Below the pieces are notes generated by a model that worked only from the letters and a program-made list of their open reading frames with translations, did no database searches and was not told the origin of the DNA. Below, piece after piece: positions 1 through 8,710 of a DNA stretch of 64,000 nt (its first letter is position 1; each line of letters begins with the position of its first letter). The position numbers and the translations under genes were made by a program. Origin of the DNA: Algibacter_G agarivorans (lineage in GTDB: Bacteria > Bacteroidota > Bacteroidia > Flavobacteriales > Flavobacteriaceae); the NCBI RefSeq assembly GCF_039543245.1, contig NZ_BAABJJ010000037.1, forward strand, positions 1-64,000, given 5' to 3'.

Positions 1-32
1 TTGAAGAAATATGAATAATACTCCAATCCTTT

Positions 33-443
33 TTAAAAATGAATAGTTTTTGGACTTACTTCTGAAAGTGCCAAAATAGTAATAGCGCCTCCTTTAGTTT
101 GCCATTCTTTTGTTTTCTATGCTTTTTTTTCATCCATAAAAACACCTGAATTGCTACCTAGTAAAATATCTAAATCACCATCGTTGTCAATATCTCTCGC
201 TTTTATAAGCATGTGTAAAGGGGTGCCTTGATTTATCAATTGGTCAAGATTTGGTGTTTTAATTTTATTGTTACCAAGTGCATGTATGGCAGAATAGATC
301 ATGTCGTCGGCAAAAATGAAAATAATATTAGGAGTTTGTGTATTCTCTTTTTGAAACTTAGCACAAGAAAGAAAGAGCACTAATAAAATCATCATAGAAC
401 TCTTGTTAGAAAAGTATTTAGTAAAAAAATTATTCCAACTCAT
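33..443 (-). pseudogene. Sulfatase/FG-GAP chimeric lipoprotein remnant
   Basis: The first 108 codons (443 down to a TAG at 117-119) begin with a lipoprotein signal ending LFLSC. A sulfatase N-terminus follows (PNIIFIFADDM, then KTPNLDQLINQGT). It breaks off before the family's catalytic C-x-P-S-R motif and runs directly into an FG-GAP/VCBS-like segment (RDIDNDGDLDILLGSNSG). Past the TAG the same frame stays open for 27 codons (including EWQTKGGAITILAL) to a TAA at 33-35, so the TAG looks like a later nonsense mutation. A sulfatase is normally 450-600 residues and lacks FG-GAP repeats, so I infer an internal deletion that joined two genes. The start overlaps the end of the upstream regulator gene by 14 bases, as expected for a former co-transcribed target. 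No catalytic function is expected. Confidence 0.75.
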
Positions 444-3400
444 TTCTCTTATCTTTCTGCCTTACATACTCACTAGGAATAACGCCAAACTGCTTTTTAA
501 AACATTTAGCAAAATAGGAAGCCGTATTAAAACCTGTCATGTACATAATCTCTTTTACCGACAAATTACTTTGTTCAAACAATTGTACGGCTCTTTTTAA
601 GCGAATGTTTCTAATAAACTCACTAGAGGACAGGCCTGTTATTTCTTTAAATTTTAAATATAAATTACTACGGCTATGCCCCATTTCTTTAACCAACATT
701 TCTACACTAAAATCAGTATTCATCATATGTTTTTCAACAATTTCGATGGCTTGTTGTAAGAAACGCTCATCTGCAGAGGTTACCGTGACTTCTTTAGGGT
801 TTAAATTTATTTCGCGGTTAAAACGTTTTCTTAATACATCTCTCCCTTTTATAATATTTTTCAATTTTATCTTCAACATCTCAGTGTCAAAGGGCTTTCT
901 AATATAATCATCTGCACCAATTTTAAGACTTTTAAGTTCACTTTCTTGCGAAATTTTTGCGGTTAACATAACAATAGGAATATGACTAGTTGTCTTATTA
1001 GTTTTTAGTTTTTCACATAATTCAAGACCATCCATAATTGGCATCATTAAATCTGTTATAATGATATTAGGGGTAATTCTACTAGCGATATTAAACCCTT
1101 CTTCACCATTTTCTGCTTCGTGAATCTCATATTCTTTTTGCAGTACTTGTTTAACAAAAACCCTTATATCTTTATTATCGTCCACAATTAATAAAATAGG
1201 CAACTTGGATCTTGATTTTGTAATATCGTCATCTAATAGATCATCGTTAATATCAATAGCAAAGGATTCTTTCTCAGAAGACCTCATTAAAAAATCGCTA
1301 TCAGATTCTTCTTTACAAACAATTTCAGGAATATTCAAGTATGCCTCTTTTTTCATTGGGAGTTTAACAGTAAATAGGCTGCCTTCATTTACATTACTCT
1401 TAACTTGAATAGAACCTCTATGAAGTTCTACAAGGTTTTTAGTAAATGCTAAACCTATACCTGCGCCTTGTGGATTTTTTTTATCCTCATCTTCTTCTAT
1501 ATAAAATCTTTCGAAAATATTTTGGATTCTGTTTTTTGGTATTCCTTTTCCAGAATCTATAACTTGAATGACTACAACATCGTTATGACTGATCTGGTCA
1601 TCAATTTCTTGAAAAACCTCAATAGTAATTGTACCATGCTCTGGTGTAAATTTAAAAGCGTTGGAAAGTAAATTGTTCACTATTTTTTCTAATGCTTCGT
1701 GGTCGAACCAACATTTTAAATTTTGATTTGACGTTTTTATCTGAAAATCTATAAGTTGCTTATGTGATAAAAATTGAAAGGGTTCTGCAACTTCCTTGAT
1801 AAAAGTAACAATATTACTTTTACGAACCACCAATCTCATCTTACCTTGATTAATTTTTCTAAAATCCAATAATTGATTAACCAATCGCATTAAATAGCTA
1901 GCATTTTTTTGCATTAACGCATACTGTTCTTGCAATGCCTTTTGGGTTAAATTTTTACTGTTTTTCTGTAAAAACTCTATAGGTCCCTTAATAAGTGTCA
2001 ATGGCGTTCTAAACTCGTGAGAAATATTAGTGAAAAATTCAAGCTTTATTCTTTGTAGCTCTTCATTTTTCTCATTCTCTAAATGCTCTAGTTCTAATTG
2101 ATGTTTTTTTGTTGTTTTAATTATGGTAAATCTTCTATATAATAGTAAGGCTACTAAAAATAAAAGCCCATAAAAAACATACGCCAAATTAGTACGATAA
2201 AAAGGAGGTATCACTTTAATTTTCAACTCACTATGGGATGAATTCCATATACCATCATTGTTAGATGCTTTTACTTTTAAAATATAATTTCCTGGATTAA
2301 TGTTTGTATATGTTGCGAATCGCTTTTTTGAAGAGGTAAAAACCCATTCCTTATCAAAACCATCAAGCATGTATGCAAATTGATTTTTTAGAGGAGCTGC
2401 GTAATGTAGTGCTGCAAAATCAAAAGAGAAACTATTTTCGCTATATTTTAACTTAATTTCTTGTGAATCGTTTATTGACTTATTTAATATAACCTTTCCA
2501 TTTAATTTTTCTCCTATATCAACGGGTTTATTAGATATTGAAAAACTTGTTATAACAGTTTTAGCCTCATAGGCGTTATCGATAATATCTTCAGGGTAGA
2601 AAGCGTTAAATCCATTAATACCTCCAAAAAGCAACTCGCCATTTTCCCGCTTTAAGCAGGCCAATTCCTGAAATTCATTACTTTGCAAGCCATCGTTAAC
2701 ATCATAATTTTTAATGGCTTTTGTGTCAGGATTAAATTTTGTTAGCCCTTTATTTGTAGATACCCATAAATTATTATTATCATCTTCTAAAATTCCCTTA
2801 ATAACGTTATTAGGCAAACCATCTGTATTGTTGTAAACCAAAAATCTATCAGGCAAACCTTCTGAGGCTGGAACAAATTTATTAAGTCCGCCACCAAAAG
2901 TTCCTATCCACATATCTCCTTGACTGCTTTCGTAAAGTTCAAGAATATAATTATGACTAATACTTAGACTATCTTTTGGGTTGTGGAAATAAGTGATGAA
3001 TTTAGGCTGGCTCTTTGCTATTTCTATAGGCAATAACTTATTTAACCCTCTTCCAGTAGCAAACCAAATATTACCTTTACTATCTTCATAAATATTACGA
3101 ATAATATTACTTGAAATACTTGAAACATCTCCTTTGGAATATAATAAAACATCTTTTTGGTAAGGTAAATTCTCTCCTTGATATAACCAACGATGAATGC
3201 CTCCATTGTAAGTGCCTATCCATACATTTTTATGACTATCTTCTAAAATTGAAAAAACACTATGGGTTATTTCTTTTTCTTTTTTAATGTCACTTTCGTT
3301 TATGCGACTTGGATTTGAAATGTCCAACGTAAACAATCCCCCTGGCACAGGTTCAGCTCCAATGAATAGCTTTTTAGTGTTTCCTTTTTCTACCTCTGCT

Positions 3401-4659
3401 AATGCAAATGGTTTTGTAATGGTTTTGAGTGTTATAAAACCACTGTAATTTTCGCTAAGGTTCTCTTTAAGGAGCATGTTTAATCCACCTCCTTCTGTTC
3501 CAATCCATAGCGTGCCATTGCTATCTTCAAACATAGCCCTTATTTTATCATAACTCAGACTTTCAGGCTCTAATGTTTTTCTAATATGCCTAAAATGTTT
3601 TCTCTCAGGATCAAACTTATTAACGCCTCCTCCATTGGTACCTACCCAAACAATTCCTGTATAATCTATAAACAAAGATTTAACTATATTTTTACTTAAA
3701 CTATTGGGATTTCTAGGATCATAAACATAGCGGCCTTTAAATTCTAGAATCCTATCTTTATTAGCACTATCAAAATATAACAGCCCATCGTTTGTTCCCG
3801 CCCAGATGTGGTTTTCTTTAACAGCTATCACATTAAAAAAGCCATCATAAACCATATTTACCTTGTGTGTATCTCCATTTGTTTCAAGTAAATACAACCC
3901 AGAGCCCGTCCCTATCATCAAACGTCCATAAGCATCCTCCTTAATACTTCTTACCGTATCATTTGGTAGCCCAATATCTTCATTAACGGTTCTAAAATAG
4001 ATATCTCCATTATTGTCCCTAAATAATTTATACAAACCATCAGAGCCTCCAACCCAAAGCTGTTTTTTACTGTCTTCAAAAATTGAAAAAATAGAGTTTT
4101 TATCAGACCCAGAAATCAGATCTTCCTGATACAAGTTAAAACGTTTAAAACTTACAGAATCAATAGACTTATTTAGATCTAATAAACTTAATCCATCGTT
4201 GGTTCCAACCCACAATTTATTTTCTTTGTCTAAAAAAAGGGTCCTTATATGATTATTACTAAGACTTTTTATATTAGACTCGTCATGGGTAAAATGAGTA
4301 AAAGTTTCTAATGATTTATTAAAATAGTTCAATCCATTTCCTGTAGTCCCTAACCATAAGTTTCCATTATTATCTGCGGTCAATGCAAAGATTAAATTAC
4401 TATTTATACTTTTAGAATTATTAGAATCTGGATTATAAACTGTAAAATCATAACCATCATATTTATTCAATCCGTCGTGTGTGGCGAACCACATAAAACC
4501 TTGATTGTCTTGATAAATGTCATTAACATCATTTTGAGACAACCCGTTATCAGTAGTTAAATGATGAAAATAAATTAAATCCTGTGCGCTCATTTCATTT
4601 TGAAAACAAAACAAACACAGAAAAAAGAGAAACTTTAAGATTGAAAGGGTTTTACACAT
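430..4659 (-). CDS. Hybrid two-component system sensor/regulator (HTCS)
   Basis: This 1409-residue protein joins sensor, kinase and regulator in one chain. A signal peptide (residues 1-25) is followed by about a dozen two-component propeller repeats (recurring DNNGNLWLGT, EDSNGTLWIGT) to about residue 700, then a Y_Y_Y domain to about 820 and a membrane helix near 825-848. The HisKA box ISHEFRTPL lies at about 880, the ATPase has NNLLSNAFKF and GIGLAFTKNL, the receiver has the phospho-acceptor Asp in IIITDLMMP near 1203, and an AraC-type helix-turn-helix forms the last 110 residues. Proteins of this architecture sense oligosaccharides in the periplasm and activate polysaccharide-utilisation genes in Bacteroidetes. 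The adjoining sulfatase remnant suggests a sulfated glycan, but the ligand cannot be read from sequence. All catalytic motifs look intact. Confidence 0.95.
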   Translation of the reverse strand: MCKTLSILKFLFFLCLFCFQNEMSAQDLIYFHHLTTDNGLSQNDVNDIYQDNQGFMWFATHDGLNKYDGYDFTVYNPDSNNSKSINSNLIFALTADNNGNLWLGTTGNGLNYFNKSLETFTHFTHDESNIKSLSNNHIRTLFLDKENKLWVGTNDGLSLLDLNKSIDSVSFKRFNLYQEDLISGSDKNSIFSIFEDSKKQLWVGGSDGLYKLFRDNNGDIYFRTVNEDIGLPNDTVRSIKEDAYGRLMIGTGSGLYLLETNGDTHKVNMVYDGFFNVIAVKENHIWAGTNDGLLYFDSANKDRILEFKGRYVYDPRNPNSLSKNIVKSLFIDYTGIVWVGTNGGGVNKFDPERKHFRHIRKTLEPESLSYDKIRAMFEDSNGTLWIGTEGGGLNMLLKENLSENYSGFITLKTITKPFALAEVEKGNTKKLFIGAEPVPGGLFTLDISNPSRINESDIKKEKEITHSVFSILEDSHKNVWIGTYNGGIHRWLYQGENLPYQKDVLLYSKGDVSSISSNIIRNIYEDSKGNIWFATGRGLNKLLPIEIAKSQPKFITYFHNPKDSLSISHNYILELYESSQGDMWIGTFGGGLNKFVPASEGLPDRFLVYNNTDGLPNNVIKGILEDDNNNLWVSTNKGLTKFNPDTKAIKNYDVNDGLQSNEFQELACLKRENGELLFGGINGFNAFYPEDIIDNAYEAKTVITSFSISNKPVDIGEKLNGKVILNKSINDSQEIKLKYSENSFSFDFAALHYAAPLKNQFAYMLDGFDKEWVFTSSKKRFATYTNINPGNYILKVKASNNDGIWNSSHSELKIKVIPPFYRTNLAYVFYGLLFLVALLLYRRFTIIKTTKKHQLELEHLENEKNEELQRIKLEFFTNISHEFRTPLTLIKGPIEFLQKNSKNLTQKALQEQYALMQKNASYLMRLVNQLLDFRKINQGKMRLVVRKSNIVTFIKEVAEPFQFLSHKQLIDFQIKTSNQNLKCWFDHEALEKIVNNLLSNAFKFTPEHGTITIEVFQEIDDQISHNDVVVIQVIDSGKGIPKNRIQNIFERFYIEEDEDKKNPQGAGIGLAFTKNLVELHRGSIQVKSNVNEGSLFTVKLPMKKEAYLNIPEIVCKEESDSDFLMRSSEKESFAIDINDDLLDDDITKSRSKLPILLIVDDNKDIRVFVKQVLQKEYEIHEAENGEEGFNIASRITPNIIITDLMMPIMDGLELCEKLKTNKTTSHIPIVMLTAKISQESELKSLKIGADDYIRKPFDTEMLKIKLKNIIKGRDVLRKRFNREINLNPKEVTVTSADERFLQQAIEIVEKHMMNTDFSVEMLVKEMGHSRSNLYLKFKEITGLSSSEFIRNIRLKRAVQLFEQSNLSVKEIMYMTGFNTASYFAKCFKKQFGVIPSEYVRQKDKRNELE

Positions 4660-4686
4660 AACTATATACCAAATAAGGGCTTAACC

Positions 4687-4694
4687 CAAATATA
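4687..4694 (-). promoter_or_regulatory. -7 box for the hybrid regulator gene
   Basis: TATATTTG on the minus strand matches the Bacteroidetes TAnnTTTG -7 consensus, 28 bases upstream of the ATG at 4659. Confidence 0.5.
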
Positions 4695-4772
4695 TCAATA
4701 AATTAATGTTTTGCTATTATTTTTGGTTGTTTAATTTTGAATACTCTGTACAAAAGTATCACATATAAAAAC

Positions 4773-4801
4773 AAAAAAGCCCCACTTTTTAAAGTGAAGC
4801 T
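4773..4801 (-). terminator. Terminator downstream of tRNA-Arg
   Basis: On the minus strand AGCTTCACTT and AAGTGGGGCT pair (10 bp with G-U pairs) around a TAAA loop, followed by six T. It lies just after the tRNA 3' end. Confidence 0.75.
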
Positions 4802-4806
4802 TTAAG

Positions 4807-4880
4807 TGAGCCCTGAAGGATTCGAACCTTCGACCGCCTCCTTAGAAGGGAGGTGCTCTATCCAGCTGAGCTAAGAGCCC
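4807..4880 (-). tRNA. tRNA-Arg (anticodon UCU)
   Basis: The minus strand folds as a complete cloverleaf of 74 nt. The acceptor arm GGGCTCT pairs with AGGGCTC (two G-U pairs) with an A discriminator. The D arm is GCTC/GAGC. The anticodon stem CCTCC/GGAGG encloses CTTCTAA, giving anticodon TCT, which reads AGA/AGG. The T arm GAAGG/CCTTC encloses TTCGAAT. CCA is not encoded. A terminator follows directly and a TATATTTG -7 box precedes it, so it is probably a single-gene unit. Confidence 0.97.
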
Positions 4881-4910
4881 TCAATGAAAACATTTCTGTT
4901 TTCTGGTGTG

Positions 4911-4918
4911 CAAATATA
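4911..4918 (-). promoter_or_regulatory. -7 box for tRNA-Arg
   Basis: TATATTTG on the minus strand lies 31 bases upstream of the mature tRNA 5' end and fits the TAnnTTTG consensus. Confidence 0.5.
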
Positions 4919-4966
4919 AAATTAACTATATATCTAACCAAAAGAAATGTTTTAAAATTTTCAAAT

Positions 4967-4999
4967 AAAAAAAAGACATCATGAATTGATGTCTTTTTT
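4967..4999. terminator. Terminator after the sugar symporter gene
   Basis: The inverted repeat GACATCA/TGATGTC around TGAAT is flanked by A8 and T6, so it can act on either strand. It sits between the symporter stop (5021) and the tRNA promoter, isolating the tRNA from symporter read-through. Confidence 0.75.
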
Positions 5000-5020
5000 A
5001 AATATCCTTTTTTTATAATT

Positions 5021-6649
5021 CTACCAAAATAAAGCATATAGTACTGCCAATAAAATACAGACTACCATAGAACCGATATTAAATAAAGGTGATGTTTTAA
5101 ATAAATCTTTAGAAATCACAATAGCTTTAGGGTCTTCTGCGCCTTTGTTTTGAATATTACTCATTATAACTATGATTACCATGGTCAATACCGCTGCAAT
5201 TCCCATTTGGTGCATCCAAGGCTCAAATGCAGGAATAGGGATAAACTTAAGCGCTAATGCAATTGGAATGGATAAAACCGCCCCCCAAATAGCAGCATTA
5301 TTAGTTGTTTTCTTCCAGAATAAACCTAAAATAAATACAGCTAATATACCAGGACTTACAATACCTGTATATTCTTGTATAAACTGAAATGCCTGATCTA
5401 TACCGCCTAAAAGCGGCGCTACAATTACTGCAATTATTAATGCCACAGCTGCAGAAATACGCCCTACATTTACAGTCGTTTTATCATCAGCATTTTTATT
5501 GAAATATTGCTTATAAATATCCATAGTAAATATGGTTGATGTAGAATTTAACATCGAAGCCAAAGAAGACACGACCGCTGCCGCTAATGCAGCAAAAGCA
5601 ACACCCTTAAGTCCTGTTGGCAAAAACTGCAACAACCAAGGATAAGCCTTATCAGCTTGTTCAGCAGATGGCATATTTAGCATACCAACCTCGCCTAAAT
5701 TAGCCATAATCGATGGATCATTAACCATTACATAAGCCGCAATTCCTGGAATGACAACTATTAAAGGAATGATAAGTTTTAAAAACGCCGCCAATAAAAT
5801 ACCTTTTTGAGATTCTTTTAATGATTTAGCCGCCAATGTTCTTTGTATGATATACTGGTTGAAACCCCAATAATATAAATTAGCCACCCATAAACCACCT
5901 ACTAACACCCAAATACCGGGTAAATTTATATAGTTGTCATTAGATTCTTCAAGTATCATATGGAATTTATCTGGTGCAGCTTCCCATACTTTTGAGAAAC
6001 CTACCAGCACACCTTCACCTCCAGAAACTGTATTCAACGCTAAATAAGTAGTCACTAAACCACCTAATACCAAGAACACTACTTGTATAACGTCCGTCCA
6101 AGCTACAGCGGATAAACCACCATAAAGCGAATATGCAGCAGCAAATAAAGCCAAACCAATAATAGCGTATATCATATCAAAACCCATAATGGTTTCAATG
6201 GCCAGACCTCCTAAATACAGTACAGAAGCAAGATTAACAAAAATATAAAGTCCTAACCAGAACACAGCTAATATAGTTTTTAGATTGGTAGAAAATCGCT
6301 TTTCAACAAATTCAGGAATAGTATACAAGCCCTTCTCAATAAAAATGGGCAAGAAATATTTACCCACAATAATCAACGTTAAGGCCGCCATCCACTCATA
6401 AGATGCGATAGCTATACCCAAAGCAAATCCAGATCCAGACATACCAATAAATTGCTCTGCAGAAATATTTGCTGCAATTAATGATGTACCAATGGCCCAC
6501 CATGGTAAAGATTTACTTGCCAAAAAGTAATCTTCGGCATTTTTTTGATGACCTTCCTTATCACGAGAAACCCACAATCCTACACCTAAAATTAAAATCG
6601 CATAAGCAATAAAGACCACATAGTCCCACATTTCAAATCCTGCTGTCAT
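5021..6649 (-). CDS. Sodium/solute symporter (SSS family), probable sugar transporter
   Basis: This 542-residue integral membrane protein has about 14 hydrophobic segments and the layout of the sodium:solute symporter family, SglT branch (N-terminal WVSRDKEGHQKNAEDYFLASKSL region, sodium-site segment ISAEQFIGMSGSGFA, and VAFAALAAAVVSSLASMLNS). Such proteins use the sodium gradient to import sugars across the inner membrane. The gene diverges from gntR-galM-galK-galT with a 144-bp shared promoter region, so galactose or a galactoside is the most likely substrate; this is inference from context. Length and motifs look normal. It ends just before a bidirectional terminator. Confidence 0.9.
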   Translation of the reverse strand: MTAGFEMWDYVVFIAYAILILGVGLWVSRDKEGHQKNAEDYFLASKSLPWWAIGTSLIAANISAEQFIGMSGSGFALGIAIASYEWMAALTLIIVGKYFLPIFIEKGLYTIPEFVEKRFSTNLKTILAVFWLGLYIFVNLASVLYLGGLAIETIMGFDMIYAIIGLALFAAAYSLYGGLSAVAWTDVIQVVFLVLGGLVTTYLALNTVSGGEGVLVGFSKVWEAAPDKFHMILEESNDNYINLPGIWVLVGGLWVANLYYWGFNQYIIQRTLAAKSLKESQKGILLAAFLKLIIPLIVVIPGIAAYVMVNDPSIMANLGEVGMLNMPSAEQADKAYPWLLQFLPTGLKGVAFAALAAAVVSSLASMLNSTSTIFTMDIYKQYFNKNADDKTTVNVGRISAAVALIIAVIVAPLLGGIDQAFQFIQEYTGIVSPGILAVFILGLFWKKTTNNAAIWGAVLSIPIALALKFIPIPAFEPWMHQMGIAAVLTMVIIVIMSNIQNKGAEDPKAIVISKDLFKTSPLFNIGSMVVCILLAVLYALFW

Positions 6650-6683
6650 AGTAAAATATTTAGTTTAGTTAGTATTAAGAAGT

Positions 6684-6691
6684 CAAATATA
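6684..6691 (-). promoter_or_regulatory. -7 box for the sugar symporter gene
   Basis: TATATTTG on the minus strand, 35 bases upstream of the start codon, matches TAnnTTTG. It faces the gntR promoter. Confidence 0.5.
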
Positions 6692-6735
6692 GAAATTATA
6701 TTTTAAAATAAGACCTTTTTTAAAATAAAAAAACA

Positions 6736-6760
6736 AACCAGTAGGGTCTAGTAGGTTTTT
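6736..6760. promoter_or_regulatory. Candidate GntR operator, AGTAGG direct repeat
   Basis: ACCAGTAGGGTCTAGTAGG carries AGTAGG twice, 11 bp apart, in the middle of the symporter/gntR divergent region and directly upstream of the gntR -7 box. GntR regulators usually bind their own divergent promoter region. Assignment is by position only. Confidence 0.3.
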
Positions 6761-6774
6761 GTAATTATTTTTTA

Positions 6775-6782
6775 TATATTTG
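6775..6782 (+). promoter_or_regulatory. -7 box for the gntR-gal operon
   Basis: TATATTTG matches TAnnTTTG and ends 11 bases before the gntR ATG, implying a very short leader. Confidence 0.5.
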
Positions 6783-6793
6783 CTCACGAAATC

Positions 6794-7786
6794 ATGATAA
6801 CAGTCAAGAAAAAAATAGGGATTCCAAAATATAAGCAAATCATCAATTCAATTGAAGACGCTATAATATCTGGCACACTACAAAAAGGAGATCAAATACC
6901 TTCTATCAACAGCATTAAAGATGAACACAGTCTATCAAGAGATACTGTATTAACTGCCTTTAACGAATTAAAAAACAGAGGCATTATACATTCTGTTGTT
7001 GGCAAAGGATATTACGTATCTAGCGAAAATGTAAACGTAACCCAAAAAATATTCTTGCTTTTTGATGAGTTGAACTCTTTTAAAGAAGACTTATATAATT
7101 CTTTCTTAGAGCATTTAGGCGAAAATATTCAGGTTGATATTTTTTTTCATCACTTCAACGAAAACTTGTTCAGTAAACTGATATTTGATAATGCTGGCGA
7201 CTATAATTACTATGCTATCATGCCTGCGAATTTGAAAAACACAAATAACGCCATTCAAAATCTACCCCAAGAAAAAGTCTATATTTTAGATCAGATACAT
7301 GATGATTTGTTAAATTATTCAGCTATTTACCAGAATTTTGAAAAAGCCATTTTCAACAACCTTACCAAATCCTTACACCTTATCAAGAAATACAAAAAGT
7401 TAATTTTGGTGTTTTCGGAAGACAAACAACCTCAAGGCATGCTTAAAGGATTTACTATATTTTGTAAAAAAAACTCAATACCTTTTACAGTTTTAAATTC
7501 CTTACAGGACCATACGCTTGAAAAAGGTGAACTTTATATTATTCCTGATGATAAAAGTTTATTGAGAATCATTAAAAAAATGAAAAGCAATGCATTTATT
7601 CTTACTAAAGACATAGGGATAATTTCTTATAATGATACCTTGCTTAAAGAAATTGTTGAAGGCGGCATTACAACCATTTCAACAGATTTTAATATGATGG
7701 GCAAGCGTTTGGCTGAAATGATACTTAATAAAGAAGTAATCAAAATAGAAAACCCAAATAATTTAATCATCAGAAATTCATTGTAA
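6794..7786 (+). CDS. GntR-family transcriptional regulator with sugar-binding-like domain
   Basis: The 330-residue protein has an N-terminal GntR winged helix (about residues 1-75; GDQIPSINSIKDEHSLSRDT and GIIHSVVGKGYYV). A C-terminal domain of about 250 residues resembles the periplasmic-binding-protein-like effector domain of LacI-type regulators (for example GMLKGFTIFCKKNSIPFTV and the C-terminal TISTDFNMMGKRLAEMIL). This combination is common next to sugar catabolic genes in Bacteroidetes. It heads the galM-galK-galT operon (20-bp gap to galM) and faces the symporter gene, so it probably controls both directions in response to galactose or a derivative. Whether it activates or represses cannot be told. 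Confidence 0.88.
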   Translation: MITVKKKIGIPKYKQIINSIEDAIISGTLQKGDQIPSINSIKDEHSLSRDTVLTAFNELKNRGIIHSVVGKGYYVSSENVNVTQKIFLLFDELNSFKEDLYNSFLEHLGENIQVDIFFHHFNENLFSKLIFDNAGDYNYYAIMPANLKNTNNAIQNLPQEKVYILDQIHDDLLNYSAIYQNFEKAIFNNLTKSLHLIKKYKKLILVFSEDKQPQGMLKGFTIFCKKNSIPFTVLNSLQDHTLEKGELYIIPDDKSLLRIIKKMKSNAFILTKDIGIISYNDTLLKEIVEGGITTISTDFNMMGKRLAEMILNKEVIKIENPNNLIIRNSL

Positions 7787-7806
7787 TCAACAAAAAATTA
7801 AAATTA

Positions 7807-8697
7807 ATGTATAAAATCAACCACAATAAAGATTTAAATATTTTAGAAATTGAAAATTCTGATAAAAAAGTTTACGGCAAAATTCACCTTAACAATGGTG
7901 GAAGCCTACAAGAATTAACACTTAATGGGCATGCCATAATTCAAGACTTATCGCCTTTAACCTATAACATTACTTACGCGTCATCCATTTTATTTCCTTT
8001 TGCAAATCGAATTAAAGATGGTGCATATACATTTAACGGAGAAGATTTTCAATTTGAAATTAATCAAAAAGAAGAAAACAATGCACTACACGGGTTGATA
8101 TACAATAAAACGTTTCAAATTACCGATACCCAAACCAGTGAAGAATCAGCCACAATCATTTTAAAATATAAAGAATACGAGAAGTCCATCGGGTTTCCAT
8201 ACAGGTATTCCATTCAATTAAAATACACTTTTTCAAAAAACAACTTAAGTTTGAGTGTTTCTGTTAAAAACACCGATTCCAAAGGATTCCCTTTTACAAT
8301 TGGCTGGCACCCCTACTTTACAAGTGATGATTTATTTGGTAGTTCTATGAGTTTTGATAGTCAGCAAAAACTAATAATTGGCGAACGTAATATCACTACT
8401 GGCATTAAAGACATTGAACCCATCGAGACTTTACAGATAAAAAATAAACAACTGGATGATTGCTGGATTTTAAACTCTAATACTGTTAAATTCAATACTC
8501 CAAAATATAATTTAATAATTGATACCTCATCAAAAAACAATTATTTACAAGCCTATACACCACCAAAACCAAACACCATTGCCATTGAACCAACCACGGG
8601 AGTTTCAGACAGTTTCAACAATAAAATTGGTCTGGAAGTTTTAAATGCAAATGAAACCTATTCCGTAACATGGAACTTAAAAATAAATAACAACTAA
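7807..8697 (+). CDS. galM: Aldose 1-epimerase family protein (mutarotase)
   Basis: Interconverts the alpha and beta anomers of aldohexoses so that alpha-D-galactose is available to galactokinase. The 296-residue chain has the galactose-mutarotase fold signatures: NALHGLIYN (His95), GWHPYF (His168, candidate general acid) and AIEPTTGVSD (Glu261, candidate catalytic base). It has no signal peptide, so it is cytoplasmic. It is second in the gntR-galM-galK-galT operon, 13 bp before galK, which supports galactose as substrate. It is somewhat shorter than E. coli GalM (346 residues), so the family call is firmer than strict orthology. Confidence 0.88.
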   Translation: MYKINHNKDLNILEIENSDKKVYGKIHLNNGGSLQELTLNGHAIIQDLSPLTYNITYASSILFPFANRIKDGAYTFNGEDFQFEINQKEENNALHGLIYNKTFQITDTQTSEESATIILKYKEYEKSIGFPYRYSIQLKYTFSKNNLSLSVSVKNTDSKGFPFTIGWHPYFTSDDLFGSSMSFDSQQKLIIGERNITTGIKDIEPIETLQIKNKQLDDCWILNSNTVKFNTPKYNLIIDTSSKNNYLQAYTPPKPNTIAIEPTTGVSDSFNNKIGLEVLNANETYSVTWNLKINNN

Positions 8698-8710
8698 ACT
8701 ATAACTAAAC

